A program made the position numbers and the translations under genes. The notes beneath the pieces are model-generated. The model was not told where the DNA came from, did not search any database, and saw nothing but the letters and a program-made list of their open reading frames with translations. Of a stretch of 64,000 nucleotides of DNA, positions 16,001 through 24,913 are shown piece by piece. Location: assembly GCA_963662705.2 (NCBI GenBank), contig OY759767.1, forward strand, positions 1,798,001 to 1,862,000. Reading direction: 5' to 3'. The stretch's first letter is position 1, and each line of letters opens with the position of its first letter. Source of the DNA: JAPPHA01 sp963662705 (GTDB taxonomy: Bacteria; Pseudomonadota; Alphaproteobacteria; Rhodobacterales; Rhodobacteraceae).

Positions 16001-16975
16001 CTAACCCAGGCTGATTGACGCAGCGCTTTCGGGCAGTTCCTGGTCAAAGCAACGCTGGTAGATCTCCGCGACCGTTGCTCGTTCGAGTTCGTCACATTTG
16101 TTGAGAAACGTCAGGCGGAAAGCGAAGCCCAGATCGCCGAAGATTCGTGCGTTCTCTGCCCAGGAAATTACCGTTCTCGGCGACATGACGGTGGAAATGT
16201 CGCCGTTCATGAAAGCGGTTCGGGTCAGGTTCGCAACGGTGACCATCCGGGCGACTTCTTCAGGCGATTCATTCGGACACTTTGCCTCGACGATCTTGCA
16301 TTCGGCGTCATGGCTCAGGTAGTTCAACGTGGCGACCATGGACCAGCGGTCCATTTGTCCCTGGTTGATTTGCTGCGTTCCGTGGTAGAGACCGGTCGTG
16401 TCGCCGAGCCCGACCGTGTTGGCGGTCGCGAACAGGCGGAAGTAGGGATGCGGATGGATGATCTCGTTCTGATCAAGGAGCGTCAGCTTCCCGTCAACTT
16501 CAAGAACGCGTTGAATCACGAACATGACGTCCGCCCGGCCGGCGTCGTATTCGTCAAACACGATGGCAACCGGATTTCGGAGTGCCCAGGGCAGGATGCC
16601 TTCGTGGAATTCCGTGACCTGCTTGCCGTTCCTGATCTTGATCGCGTCCTTGCCGATCAGGTCGATACGACTGATGTGGCTGTCGAGGTTGACCCTGGCG
16701 CAGGGCCAGCGCAGCCGTGCGGCAACCTGTTCGATATGCGTCGATTTTCCAGTCCCGTGGTAACCCTGGATCAGAACCCGGCGATTAAAGGCGAAACCGG
16801 CGAGGATCGCGTGCGTGGTTTCCGGGTCGAATCGGTAACTGTCGTCGATCTGCGGAACCCTCTCGCCGGGGTCTGCAAACGCGTAGACTTCCATTTCGCT
16901 TTCGAAGCCGAACGCCTCGTCAACTCTCACCCGCAGGGTGGGGTGTGCGACCGCTTCTAGACTCCCGTCCGCCAT
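16001..16975 (-). CDS. cobS: aerobic cobaltochelatase subunit CobS
   Basis: A 324-residue AAA+ ATPase, the motor partner of CobT. Walker A is GYHGTGKST, Walker B is IVFDEYDAG, and sensor-like FRLFATANTVGLGD follows. The frame is open further upstream to 17053, but the ATG at 16975 gives the usual CobS N-terminus (MADGSLEAVAHPTLRVRVDE). Upstream, 16976-17318 (343 bases) contains no gene I can support and probably holds the promoter. Confidence 0.96.
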   Translation of the reverse strand: MADGSLEAVAHPTLRVRVDEAFGFESEMEVYAFADPGERVPQIDDSYRFDPETTHAILAGFAFNRRVLIQGYHGTGKSTHIEQVAARLRWPCARVNLDSHISRIDLIGKDAIKIRNGKQVTEFHEGILPWALRNPVAIVFDEYDAGRADVMFVIQRVLEVDGKLTLLDQNEIIHPHPYFRLFATANTVGLGDTTGLYHGTQQINQGQMDRWSMVATLNYLSHDAECKIVEAKCPNESPEEVARMVTVANLTRTAFMNGDISTVMSPRTVISWAENARIFGDLGFAFRLTFLNKCDELERATVAEIYQRCFDQELPESAASISLG

Positions 16976-17318
16976 ATTCGATTCCGTCTTCGCGCTAATT
17001 GAGAAAAAAATGCAGGCCGGACGCTTAGTGGAACAATATCGGTTGAGGTGCAAGTAGCAGCTCTTTTCGGAAGCCGGCTTTCTCCTGTGGTCGTCGATTC
17101 CTGTTTCGTCAGCCGGATCAACGGTTTTCCGCGAGTTCCTGCGTCATGCAGGAGGTCGTCGTCCTTGCCAAGACGCGCCGCGCCGCCGTGTTCCTTCGAG
17201 GGTTCAATCAATGCACATGCCCGGCCTCCTCGACGGTACCTGGCAGCCGCAGCCGAATCCGCCGCATGACCGGATTCGTCCTTCTGGAACCGATGGCCCC
17301 GGGGGCCGCCAAGGCGGG

Positions 17319-17951
17319 TCAATCCCGAAAGCCGGGACTCTTTCGGATCTGCTCCCAGGCCCAGACAACATCCTGGAGACGGGCTTCTTCGGTCCGGTCT
17401 CCTCCATTCAGGTCAGGATGCAGGTCCTTCACGAGCTGCTTGTACTGCTTGCGAATGGATTCCATTGACCAATGATCCCGTGCATCGAGAATGTCGAGCG
17501 CCCGTCGTTCCACGGGCGACAGTTTACGCGCATTTCCCAGCCGGTTGCCCGGACCCGGATTTTGTGTCGAGTTCAAACCAAGAACGTCAAGCGGGTCGTC
17601 GACTCCGAAGCGGTCCCATGCCACCGAGGCGCCGCGTGGTTCGGAGTCACCCCAGGGAGCATCATTGTCTTCCGAGCCCTCGTCTCCGGTTGCAACGGAA
17701 TCGTCGTGGTTGTCGAAGAAGTTCCACCTGAGATTGTATTGTCGCGCATGGCGGCGGCAGTACCAGGTCACGCCGGGCTTCTGGTCCGGATGTTTCGGAG
17801 CACGGTACTTTCCCGGCTCGTCGCATCCCGGGTGTTCGCACTTCCGAACGGACGTCTCGAATGCTCCCGACATTCCGCGCCGTGACCGGGCGCGACGGCG
17901 CTTGTAGGCTGATACCGAAATATCGTATTCGAAGGGCGACCCCTTGGTCAT
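17319..17951 (-). CDS. J-domain molecular chaperone protein
   Basis: A 210-residue DnaJ-class protein with the J domain at the C-terminus: RRALDILDARDHWSMESIRKQYKQLVKDLHPDLNGGD contains the HPD tripeptide needed to stimulate DnaK. The N-terminus has a Cys/His-containing block (CEHPGCDEPGKY, WYCRRHARQYN) that may bind zinc. Similar proteins sit beside cobS/cobT in many alphaproteobacteria. The ATG at 17951 gives the conserved start (MTKGSPFEYDISVS); an ATG at 17990 would add 13 residues. It is divergent from bolA with 93 bases between starts. Confidence 0.88.
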   Translation of the reverse strand: MTKGSPFEYDISVSAYKRRRARSRRGMSGAFETSVRKCEHPGCDEPGKYRAPKHPDQKPGVTWYCRRHARQYNLRWNFFDNHDDSVATGDEGSEDNDAPWGDSEPRGASVAWDRFGVDDPLDVLGLNSTQNPGPGNRLGNARKLSPVERRALDILDARDHWSMESIRKQYKQLVKDLHPDLNGGDRTEEARLQDVVWAWEQIRKSPGFRD

Positions 17952-18044
17952 CACACCACCCGGCGATTTCGAATTCGGATTCGGCAGCATACACGATCGA
18001 GACGATTATCCTAGCAGGAATTGTCAGAAATCCTGGAGCTTTTC

Positions 18045-18311
18045 ATGGGCCGAAGGGAAAGGATGGAGAAGGTCTTGAGGCGGGAATTCGCTCCGGCCGT
18101 CCTCGAGATCATTGACGAAAGCGCTGCGCATCGTGGTCACGCCGGTTACAGGGAAGGGGGCGAGACCCATTACAGGGTGCGCATTCGCGCCGTATCGCTT
18201 GGTGGTCTGAGCCGCGTAGAGCGCCAGCGGCGAATTTACCGATCGCTTTCGGCAGAGTTTTCTTCGGGCCTCCATGCACTGTCGCTGGATGCCGATGGTC
18301 CTGGACCATGA
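18045..18311 (+). CDS. bolA: BolA family protein
   Basis: An 88-residue BolA-like protein. BolA proteins partner with monothiol glutaredoxins in iron-sulfur and iron homeostasis or act in stress morphology. Family features: LEIIDESAAHRGHAGYREGGETHYRVRI with the conserved His region, then LSRVERQRRIYRSLSAEFSSGLHALSL. The ATG at 18045 has GGAG 6 bases upstream. A TTG at 18021 and an ATG at 18063 are alternatives. The gene stands alone, divergent from the J-domain gene. Confidence 0.9.
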   Translation: MGRRERMEKVLRREFAPAVLEIIDESAAHRGHAGYREGGETHYRVRIRAVSLGGLSRVERQRRIYRSLSAEFSSGLHALSLDADGPGP

Positions 18312-18422
18312 TGCCGAATTGATGTCGTCCGGTCGCCCGGATGCCCTGGTGAACGAGGTCCCGAGAGCGGGTGGACGACTTGTGCTTCGCAAACGGTTTG
18401 GTGGTCAGGTCAGGCCAAATGT

Positions 18423-18836
18423 TCAGGATCTGCCGACCGGCGGCGTGGGCCGAAACGCGGTTTCGTCATCAGGAAGGGGCCTGGACGAAATCGGAGGCAT
18501 CGGCCTGACCCCGGGCTCCGGCCGGCCAAAGTCTGCTGGTGGTCCGTTGTCTTCGGGGCCAACCATCGGCGGACCAAAATCGTGCTGGATCGGGTCATCG
18601 TAGGCTATCGGCCGCCGGAAAACCAGAAAGGAGGCAACCTCGACAACCTTGGAACGGAACAATCCGGATCTGTATTCGATCGGGAATGTATCGGTTCGCA
18701 CATACTCCCATCCTTCCTGCGCCGCATTGTTCAATTGTTCCGTCAGGCCGATGGCAAGCCTGGTATTGGGACAACGAACACCCCGGATACGTCCAGGTTG
18801 ACGCGGGGCCGGTTCCATCTTGTATTCGTGCTGCAT
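18423..18836 (-). CDS. DUF4177-like conserved protein
   Basis: A 137-residue soluble protein. The first half (EYKMEPAPRQPGRIRG, LNNAAQEGWEYVRTDTFP, FLVFRRP) resembles small alphaproteobacterial proteins with a DUF4177-like fold. The second half is Pro/Gly-rich and low in complexity. It lies 71 bases downstream of gatB on the same strand, a neighbourhood I associate with Rhodobacterales. Function is unknown. Confidence 0.65.
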   Translation of the reverse strand: MQHEYKMEPAPRQPGRIRGVRCPNTRLAIGLTEQLNNAAQEGWEYVRTDTFPIEYRSGLFRSKVVEVASFLVFRRPIAYDDPIQHDFGPPMVGPEDNGPPADFGRPEPGVRPMPPISSRPLPDDETAFRPTPPVGRS

Positions 18837-18907
18837 CTTTTTTTGACCTGGTGGCGTCGGGCAGAAACTTGCTTCCTGCGCGGTCGGGCATTTCCCCGAG
18901 TATCAGT

Positions 18908-20440
18908 TTACTTCAGCAGTCTCGACCGCAACAACTCGTTTACTAGTTTTGGATTGGCTTTTCCACCGGTTGCTTTCATGACCTGGCCGACAAACCACCC
19001 GAGGACCTTTGGATTGCTCCTGAGCCTTTCAACCTGATCGGGAGAAGAGGCAACGATCTCGTCAACCACCGATTCGATCGCCGACAGGTCCTTGACCTGT
19101 TTCATCCCGCGGCTCGCGACAATCTCGGAGGGATCGCCACCTTCGGTCCAGACAATCTCAAACAGTTCCTTGGCGATCTTGCCGGAGATGTCCTCGGAGG
19201 AGATCAGATCGAGAATGCCCCCCAGTTGACTGGCGGAAACCGGGCAGTCCTCGATGGACCAGCCTTCCTTGTTCAGCCGCCCGAACAGTTCATTGACGAC
19301 CCAGTTGGCAGAGAGTTTCCCGTCCCTGCCGCCGGCAACCGCTTCGAAGTAATCGGCATCGGCGACCTCCGTGGTGAGCACGTCCGCATCATACTCGGTC
19401 AGGCCGTAATCGCGGACGAAACGGGAACGTTTCTCGTCAGGCAATTCCGGCAGGGCTTCGGCTATGGCGTCGATGCGGGACGGGTCAAGCTGCAGCGGCA
19501 GGAGATCGGGGCAAGGAAAATACCGGTAGTCCTGGGCTTCTTCCTTGGAACGCATGGACCGGGTTTCGGACCGGTCGGGGTCAAACAGCCTGGTCTCCTG
19601 GCTAACCCTGCCGCCGTCCTCGAGAATTCCCGCCTGCCTCCGGGCCTCGCTTTCGATTGCCTGCTGTATGAACCTCATGGAGTTCATGTTCTTGATTTCG
19701 CAACGCGTTCCCAGGCGGGCGTCGTCACCGGTTGCGCGATACGCCTCGTGGTCTCCGGGTCGGCAGACGGACACGTTGACATCAGCGCGCAGGCTGCCTT
19801 CCTGCATGTTGCCGTCGCATGTCCCGAGGTAACGCATAATCTGCCGCAGTTTGCCGAGATAGGCCGCGGCTTCGTCGGGTCCCCGGATGTCCGGACGGCT
19901 GACAATTTCCATCAGTGCGACGCCGGTGCGGTTGAAATCGACGAAGGAGTTTTCAGGGTCCATGTCGTGGACGGACTTCCCGGCATCCTGTTCCAGGTGA
20001 ATACGTTCGATGCGTACGCGTCTCACCGATCCCGGACCGACGTTGACGAGTACCTCTCCTTCTCCGACGATCGGATGGTACAGTTGCGAAATCTGGTATC
20101 CTTGCGGCAGGTCGGGGTAAAAATAGTTCTTCCGGTCGAACTGGCTGAAATGGTTGATCTTTGCCCGTAGCCCCAACCCCGTGCGTATCGCCTGGTCGAT
20201 ACAGAAATCGTTCACGACCGGCAGCATTCCGGGCATGGCGGCGTCGACGAAGGACACGTTGATATTGGGGCTTGCTCCGAAGGATGTCGAAGCTCCGGAA
20301 AACAGTTTCGAGTTCGAACTGACCTGGGCATGGACTTCCATACCGACGACGACCTCCCATTCGCTCCTGGCCGCTCTGAACTTCCAGGGCGTCGGCTCCC
20401 GTTGCCGGGTCTCGGTCGCTGATTTGCTTGGATGAGTCAT
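18908..20440 (-). CDS. gatB: Asp/Glu-tRNA(Asn/Gln) amidotransferase subunit B
   Basis: A 510-residue GatB. In the GatCAB complex it activates the misacylated Glu-tRNA(Gln) or Asp-tRNA(Asn) by phosphorylation before amidation. Motifs: EVVVGMEVHAQVSSNSKLFSG, QFDRKNYFYPDLPQGYQISQ, MEIVSRPDIRGPDEAAAYL, SLRADVNVSV, and the C-terminal YqeY-like domain ending NPKLVNELLRSRLLK. The frame opens earlier (20596), but the ATG at 20440 is the better start. gatC and gatA are not adjacent, as in Rhodobacterales. Confidence 0.95.
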   Translation of the reverse strand: MTHPSKSATETRQREPTPWKFRAARSEWEVVVGMEVHAQVSSNSKLFSGASTSFGASPNINVSFVDAAMPGMLPVVNDFCIDQAIRTGLGLRAKINHFSQFDRKNYFYPDLPQGYQISQLYHPIVGEGEVLVNVGPGSVRRVRIERIHLEQDAGKSVHDMDPENSFVDFNRTGVALMEIVSRPDIRGPDEAAAYLGKLRQIMRYLGTCDGNMQEGSLRADVNVSVCRPGDHEAYRATGDDARLGTRCEIKNMNSMRFIQQAIESEARRQAGILEDGGRVSQETRLFDPDRSETRSMRSKEEAQDYRYFPCPDLLPLQLDPSRIDAIAEALPELPDEKRSRFVRDYGLTEYDADVLTTEVADADYFEAVAGGRDGKLSANWVVNELFGRLNKEGWSIEDCPVSASQLGGILDLISSEDISGKIAKELFEIVWTEGGDPSEIVASRGMKQVKDLSAIESVVDEIVASSPDQVERLRSNPKVLGWFVGQVMKATGGKANPKLVNELLRSRLLK

Positions 20441-20730
20441 TGACCGAAGACGCCCCCGTCTGCCTTTTGGGGTTTCGTTAATAGTTCCGGTGAATCTGCC
20501 TCGCAAGTACCGATACTCGCTGTTTTTTGCCATACTTGTTCCCGGGGCCAACCCTCCAAGTATTGGACTATCGATGACTGCAGCGCCTCGCAGCAAATCC
20601 GTCCTGATCGTGATACGATTAAACTGGAGTTCTGATGCGGGTCGGAGATTAACGGAATCGTATCAATATGATAGGTGAATCGGGCCTGTCACTGTCTGCA
20701 TTCGAACGGTTAATCCGGCCGGATCCGCCT

Positions 20731-21075
20731 TCACAAGGCTGCGATGTCCTTCAGTAGATCGAGGGCCATCTTCTGCGAGGCATTCGCCTGGGTGGTCAGC
20801 TCAACGATGGTCCCGCGACCAACGTCGGATCCCGCAATGCTGTGGGAGGAGCGGACGATGGTTGACAGGCTGTCGTGAAGGGACCGAAAGCTGTAGGCAC
20901 CGCTGCCGTCCGGCAGGGTGTAGGCAAGAACCCTGGTCAGTGCTGGCTCCGAACGCCGGGAGGGCAGGACCGGATCCCCGGTCTCGTCGGGTTCGGTGTC
21001 GGTGTAGCACAGGGGGCCCATGCCTTGTGCATGTGCCATTCGACGGGGGAGGCGAGCGTGCAGATGATGACATGG
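20731..21075 (-). pseudogene. possible gene remnant, unknown family
   Basis: The frame ending at 20731 reads as coding in its last third: MGPLCYTDTEPDETGDPVLP, VLAYTLPDGSGAYSFRSLHD, VGRGTIVELTTQANASQKMA, ending LDLLKDIAAL. The part before about 21030 does not look coding in this frame, while a neighbouring frame reads TLASPVEWHMHKAW, so a frameshift may split it. I do not recognise the family. The rest of the 700-base gap between gatB and glcB holds nothing I can support. Confidence 0.3.
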
Positions 21076-21305
21076 GCGCGGACCCGGCGTTAGAGGCGGT
21101 GGAATTTGGGCCGGACCTGGTGTAAGATCTCGATCAACCCTTGCACGTATCCGCCTGAGTGTTTTCTGTCGAAACTGCACACGGCGGTCCCGAACGCGAT
21201 TTGGCGCACGACAAGGTTGCCGTTCCCGGAAATCTGGACTACCCACCGAAAGTTGGCCAACCAGCTCAACCGGTCTCGAAGCAGAACAATTCTAGGGGAG
21301 TCACC

Positions 21306-23483
21306 GTGGAAAGGATAGGCAAGGCCGAATTGCAGGTCGGTAGGGAACTTGCGGACTTCATCGACCAGGAAGTGTTGCCGGGAACCGGAATCGAACCTGC
21401 CCGGTTCTGGCAGGGATTCTCCGCCCTGGTCCACGGGTTCGGCGAAGAGCAAAAGAAGCTCCTCGGGAAACGCGAAGAACTGCAGGGCAGGATCGACCAA
21501 TGGTACCTGGATCGCCGCGGAAATCCTGCAAATGCCGAAGAGACCAGGATGTTTCTCGAAGGGATCGGATATCTGCTTCCGGACGGCCCCGATTTTCAGA
21601 TCGAAACCGAGAACATTGACGAAGAAATTTCAACCGTTGCAGGTCCCCAGCTCGTCGTCCCCGCGTCAAACGCCCGTTATGCATTGAATGCCGCCAACGC
21701 CCGATGGGGGTCCCTTTACGACGCGCTCTACGGGACCGATGCCCTGGGCCGGGCCATGGGAGACGGCTACGATCATGCACATGGCGCCAGGGTCATTCGC
21801 TGGGCGCGCGCGTTTCTCGACCGGGCAGTTCCCCTGGACGGCGCCAGTCACGCCGACGTCGACTCCTATGTACTTGCAGGCGGTCGTCTCTCCGCCCGGG
21901 TTTCCGGCAGGAGTTTCGGGTTGAGGGACCGTGACCAGTACTGTGGCTACCAGGGCGATGATTCCGATCCCGACGCCATTATTCTGAAAAACAACGGATT
22001 GCACATTCTGGTTCGGATCGATGCGGACGATACGGTCGGCCGTTCGGACAAGGCAGGTGTTGCGGACATGCTGCTGGAATCTGCGCTGACAACGATCATC
22101 GATTGCGAGGATTCGGTAGCCGCCGTGAACGCGGCCGAAAAAACCGTGGTCTATCGCAATTGGCTCGGTCTGATGAAAGGAGACCTCGAGGCAGAGTTCC
22201 TGAAAGCGGGCCAGCAGCGTCGCCGCAGATTGAAGGACGACATTTCTTATGTCTCCGCGGAAGGCTTGCCTGCCGCTCTTCGAAGGAGGTCACTGCTGCT
22301 CGTCCGCAACGTCGGGCTCCTGATGACGAGCCCCGCGATCCTGGATCGAAACGGCGATGAGGTCCATGAATCCCTGATGGACGGGATGTGCACGATCCTG
22401 ATCGCCAGGCACGATTTGAACAAGGTGGTGGAAAGCGGAAACTCCAGGCATGGATCCGTCTACGTGGTCGTGCCCAAGCTCCATGGCCCGAAGGAAGTTG
22501 CTTATGTCGATCGCGTATTCACCGAAATCGAAAATGTGCTCGATCTGCCGCGCAACACGGTGAAGATCGGCATCATGGACGAAGAACGGCGGACTTCCGT
22601 CAATCTCAAGTCCTGCATTCGAGCCGCCAGGGCGCGGGTCGCGTTCATCAACACCGGATTCCTTGACCGGACAGGCGATGAAATCCACACGGCCATGGAA
22701 GCCGGCGCTTTCCTCAGGAAGAGTGACATTCGTACCCAGCCCTGGATCGCGGCCTACGAGGACCGGAATGTCGATATCGGGTTGGCTTGCGGTTTTTCCG
22801 GAAAGGCCCAGATCGGCAAGGGCATGTGGGCAGCGTCAGACCTGATGCGCGACATGCTCGATCAGAAATCCGGCCATCCCCACGCCGGTGCCAATTGTGC
22901 CTGGGTTCCCAGCCCGACAGCTGCAACATTGCACGCGACGCACTACCACGGAATCGACGTTTTCGCGCGGCAGGACGAGATCGCGGCGATGGGGAGCCGC
23001 GGAAAGCTGGCCGACCTCCTGAACGTACCGCTTGCCGGCGGCGCCAACTGGTCAAGTCGTGAAATCCAGGCCGAGATCGACAACAACGCACAGGGGATTC
23101 TCGGTTATGTGGTCCGGTGGGTGGATCAAGGCATCGGATGTTCCAAGGTCCCGGATATCAATGATGTCGCCCTGATGGAGGACCGGGCCACGTGCCGGAT
23201 TTCCTCGCAGATGCTGGCCAACTGGATGCACCATGGTGTCGTTTCCGAAGACCAGGTCATGGACGCGCTGCGGCGAATGGCGGTAAAGGTTGATGCCCAG
23301 AACGCGGATGATCCGAACTACACGTCAATGGCGCCGGACTTCGACGGATTCGCATTCATGGCAGCATGCGATCTCGTTTTCGGAGGCACGAAGGCGCCAT
23401 CGGGTTACACCGAGCCGGCGCTTCATGCGCGTCGGCTTCAGGTCCTTGAAGCAGCGGAAAGCGAAAGTGTTGTTCATGGGTGA
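21306..23483 (+). CDS. glcB: malate synthase G
   Basis: A 725-residue malate synthase G, which condenses glyoxylate with acetyl-CoA to malate. Key blocks: TIIDCEDSVAAVNAAEKTVVYRNWLGLMKG, VVVPKLHGPKEVAYVDRVFTEIE, GIMDEERRTSVNLKSCI, FINTGFLDRTGDEIHTAMEAG and GANCAWVPSPTAATLHATHYH. The length fits isoform G. The GTG at 21306 follows GGGGAG by 5 bases and gives the family start; the open frame before it is not conserved. A GlcG-like gene overlaps its end by 8 bases. Confidence 0.96.
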   Translation: MERIGKAELQVGRELADFIDQEVLPGTGIEPARFWQGFSALVHGFGEEQKKLLGKREELQGRIDQWYLDRRGNPANAEETRMFLEGIGYLLPDGPDFQIETENIDEEISTVAGPQLVVPASNARYALNAANARWGSLYDALYGTDALGRAMGDGYDHAHGARVIRWARAFLDRAVPLDGASHADVDSYVLAGGRLSARVSGRSFGLRDRDQYCGYQGDDSDPDAIILKNNGLHILVRIDADDTVGRSDKAGVADMLLESALTTIIDCEDSVAAVNAAEKTVVYRNWLGLMKGDLEAEFLKAGQQRRRRLKDDISYVSAEGLPAALRRRSLLLVRNVGLLMTSPAILDRNGDEVHESLMDGMCTILIARHDLNKVVESGNSRHGSVYVVVPKLHGPKEVAYVDRVFTEIENVLDLPRNTVKIGIMDEERRTSVNLKSCIRAARARVAFINTGFLDRTGDEIHTAMEAGAFLRKSDIRTQPWIAAYEDRNVDIGLACGFSGKAQIGKGMWAASDLMRDMLDQKSGHPHAGANCAWVPSPTAATLHATHYHGIDVFARQDEIAAMGSRGKLADLLNVPLAGGANWSSREIQAEIDNNAQGILGYVVRWVDQGIGCSKVPDINDVALMEDRATCRISSQMLANWMHHGVVSEDQVMDALRRMAVKVDAQNADDPNYTSMAPDFDGFAFMAACDLVFGGTKAPSGYTEPALHARRLQVLEAAESESVVHG

Positions 23484-23904
23484 AATTCCAATAATCGAGG
23501 CTCGGAAGATTGTTGCCGGCACGCTCACGAGCGGCCGGGAACGACGCCTGAAACCACTCACCGTCGCCATCCTCGATACCGGAGGTCACGTGAAAGCAGT
23601 CGAACGGGAGGACGGTGCGTCACCGGGGCGTTTTGCCATCGCGATGGGCAAGGCCTACGGGTGCCTGATGCTCGGCATCGGTGGACAGGCCATGATGGCC
23701 AGGGCTGAACAGCAACATTATTTCGTTTCGGCGATGAACGGGCTGTTCGGTGGCCGGGTCGTGCCGGTCCCGGGAGGCGTACTGGTTCGGGACCGGAACG
23801 GAGATATCGTCGGTGCGGTCGGCGTTTCGGGCGATCTTTCCGAGAACGATGCGGCTGCCGCGGTGGAGGGTATTGAATCGGCGGGATTTTCGGCCGAGCC
23901 GTGA
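23476..23904 (+). CDS. GlcG/HbpS-like heme-degrading domain protein
   Basis: A 142-residue protein of the GlcG/HbpS (DUF336) family: PLTVAILDTGGHVKAVEREDGASPGRFAIAMGKAYGCLMLG, then VVPVPGGVLVRDRNGDIVGAVGVSGDLSENDAAAAVEG. In glycolate operons glcG sits beside glcB, matching the position here; its role is unclear, and family members include heme-binding proteins. The ATG lies inside the 3' end of glcB, so translation is probably coupled. Confidence 0.87.
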   Translation: MGEIPIIEARKIVAGTLTSGRERRLKPLTVAILDTGGHVKAVEREDGASPGRFAIAMGKAYGCLMLGIGGQAMMARAEQQHYFVSAMNGLFGGRVVPVPGGVLVRDRNGDIVGAVGVSGDLSENDAAAAVEGIESAGFSAEP

Positions 23905-24004
23905 CTGCCTGTCCGTGGTTGACCGGGATCGATCCGGGTCGTACCGGATCTTGACCTGGCCCGAGGATCGGTCCGGCGACTTCCGGTCGTCGTGAGTTGG
24001 CAAA

Positions 24005-24814
24005 TTGCAGAAACGACACGTGTGCAAAGTGGAGGAAACGATCTCGAACGGCAAGCCGATTGTCGGCGTCAGCGGCAACGGATACCTGATTGACGGAGAG
24101 TATCCGGTCCAGGCCAGCGGCGTTCACAACATCGAAGCGATTTCAGAGGTAGCCGGTGCCGTCGCGCTGATCCTGCCGTCGCTGCCGCATGTCAACACGA
24201 TCCCTGACATCCTCGGCGTGTGTGACGGGTTCGTTTTTACAGGTGCGCGTCCGAATGTTCATCCGGAAGAGTATGGAGAGATGCCGACGAGCGCGCACGG
24301 GATGTTTGATCGGGCGCGCGACAAGCTTGCGCTTCCCCTGATCAGGGCAGCCGTCGAGGCGGGGAAACCGGTGCTCGGAATCTGCCGTGGATTCCAGGAG
24401 ATGAACGTCGCGTTCGGTGGAACCCTGTATCCGGAAATCCGCGACTTGCCGGGACGGATGAATCACAGGATGCCGCCAGACGGTACCCTGGGCGAGAAAT
24501 TTGCGCACAGGCACGAAGTCACGCTCGACGAGGAGGGTGTCTTTGCCCGGATCTTCGGTTCGAGCACGGTTACGACAAACTCCTTGCACGGGCAGGGGAT
24601 CAAGCAACCTGGAGCACGAATCGTCGTGGAAGGCCGTGCTCCGGACGGGACGGAAGAGGCGATCCGGGTTCGGGACGCGCCCGGTTTCGCGCTGGCGGTT
24701 CAGTGGCACCCGGAATGGCATGCGTCAAAGGACCCCGTATCCCGCCTTCTTTACGAGGCGTTTGGAGCGGCGTTGAGGAACGCGAAAGCCATCTGCCCTG
24801 GGGTTGACCAGTAG
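24005..24814 (+). CDS. gamma-glutamyl-gamma-aminobutyrate hydrolase family protein
   Basis: A peptidase C26, class I glutamine-amidotransferase-like hydrolase of about 269 residues. The nucleophile elbow is PVLGICRGFQEMNVAFGG and the catalytic His/Glu are in LAVQWHPEWHA; NHRMPPDGTLGEKFAHRH is typical of the subgroup. PuuD, a relative, cleaves gamma-glutamyl-GABA in putrescine catabolism; the substrate here is inferred only by family. The start is uncertain: TTG 24005 or GTG 24020, neither with a strong ribosome-binding site. It lies 100 bases after the GlcG-like gene. Confidence 0.87.
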   Translation: MQKRHVCKVEETISNGKPIVGVSGNGYLIDGEYPVQASGVHNIEAISEVAGAVALILPSLPHVNTIPDILGVCDGFVFTGARPNVHPEEYGEMPTSAHGMFDRARDKLALPLIRAAVEAGKPVLGICRGFQEMNVAFGGTLYPEIRDLPGRMNHRMPPDGTLGEKFAHRHEVTLDEEGVFARIFGSSTVTTNSLHGQGIKQPGARIVVEGRAPDGTEEAIRVRDAPGFALAVQWHPEWHASKDPVSRLLYEAFGAALRNAKAICPGVDQ

Positions 24815-24913
24815 CCGGTTGAACGGTGCGACCGACAGTACGCTCGGGTGAATCGAGGTCATTCCGGACGGCGCCGGGGCACGTCGAGAGGATCGGGCGG
24901 CAGGGACCGAACC

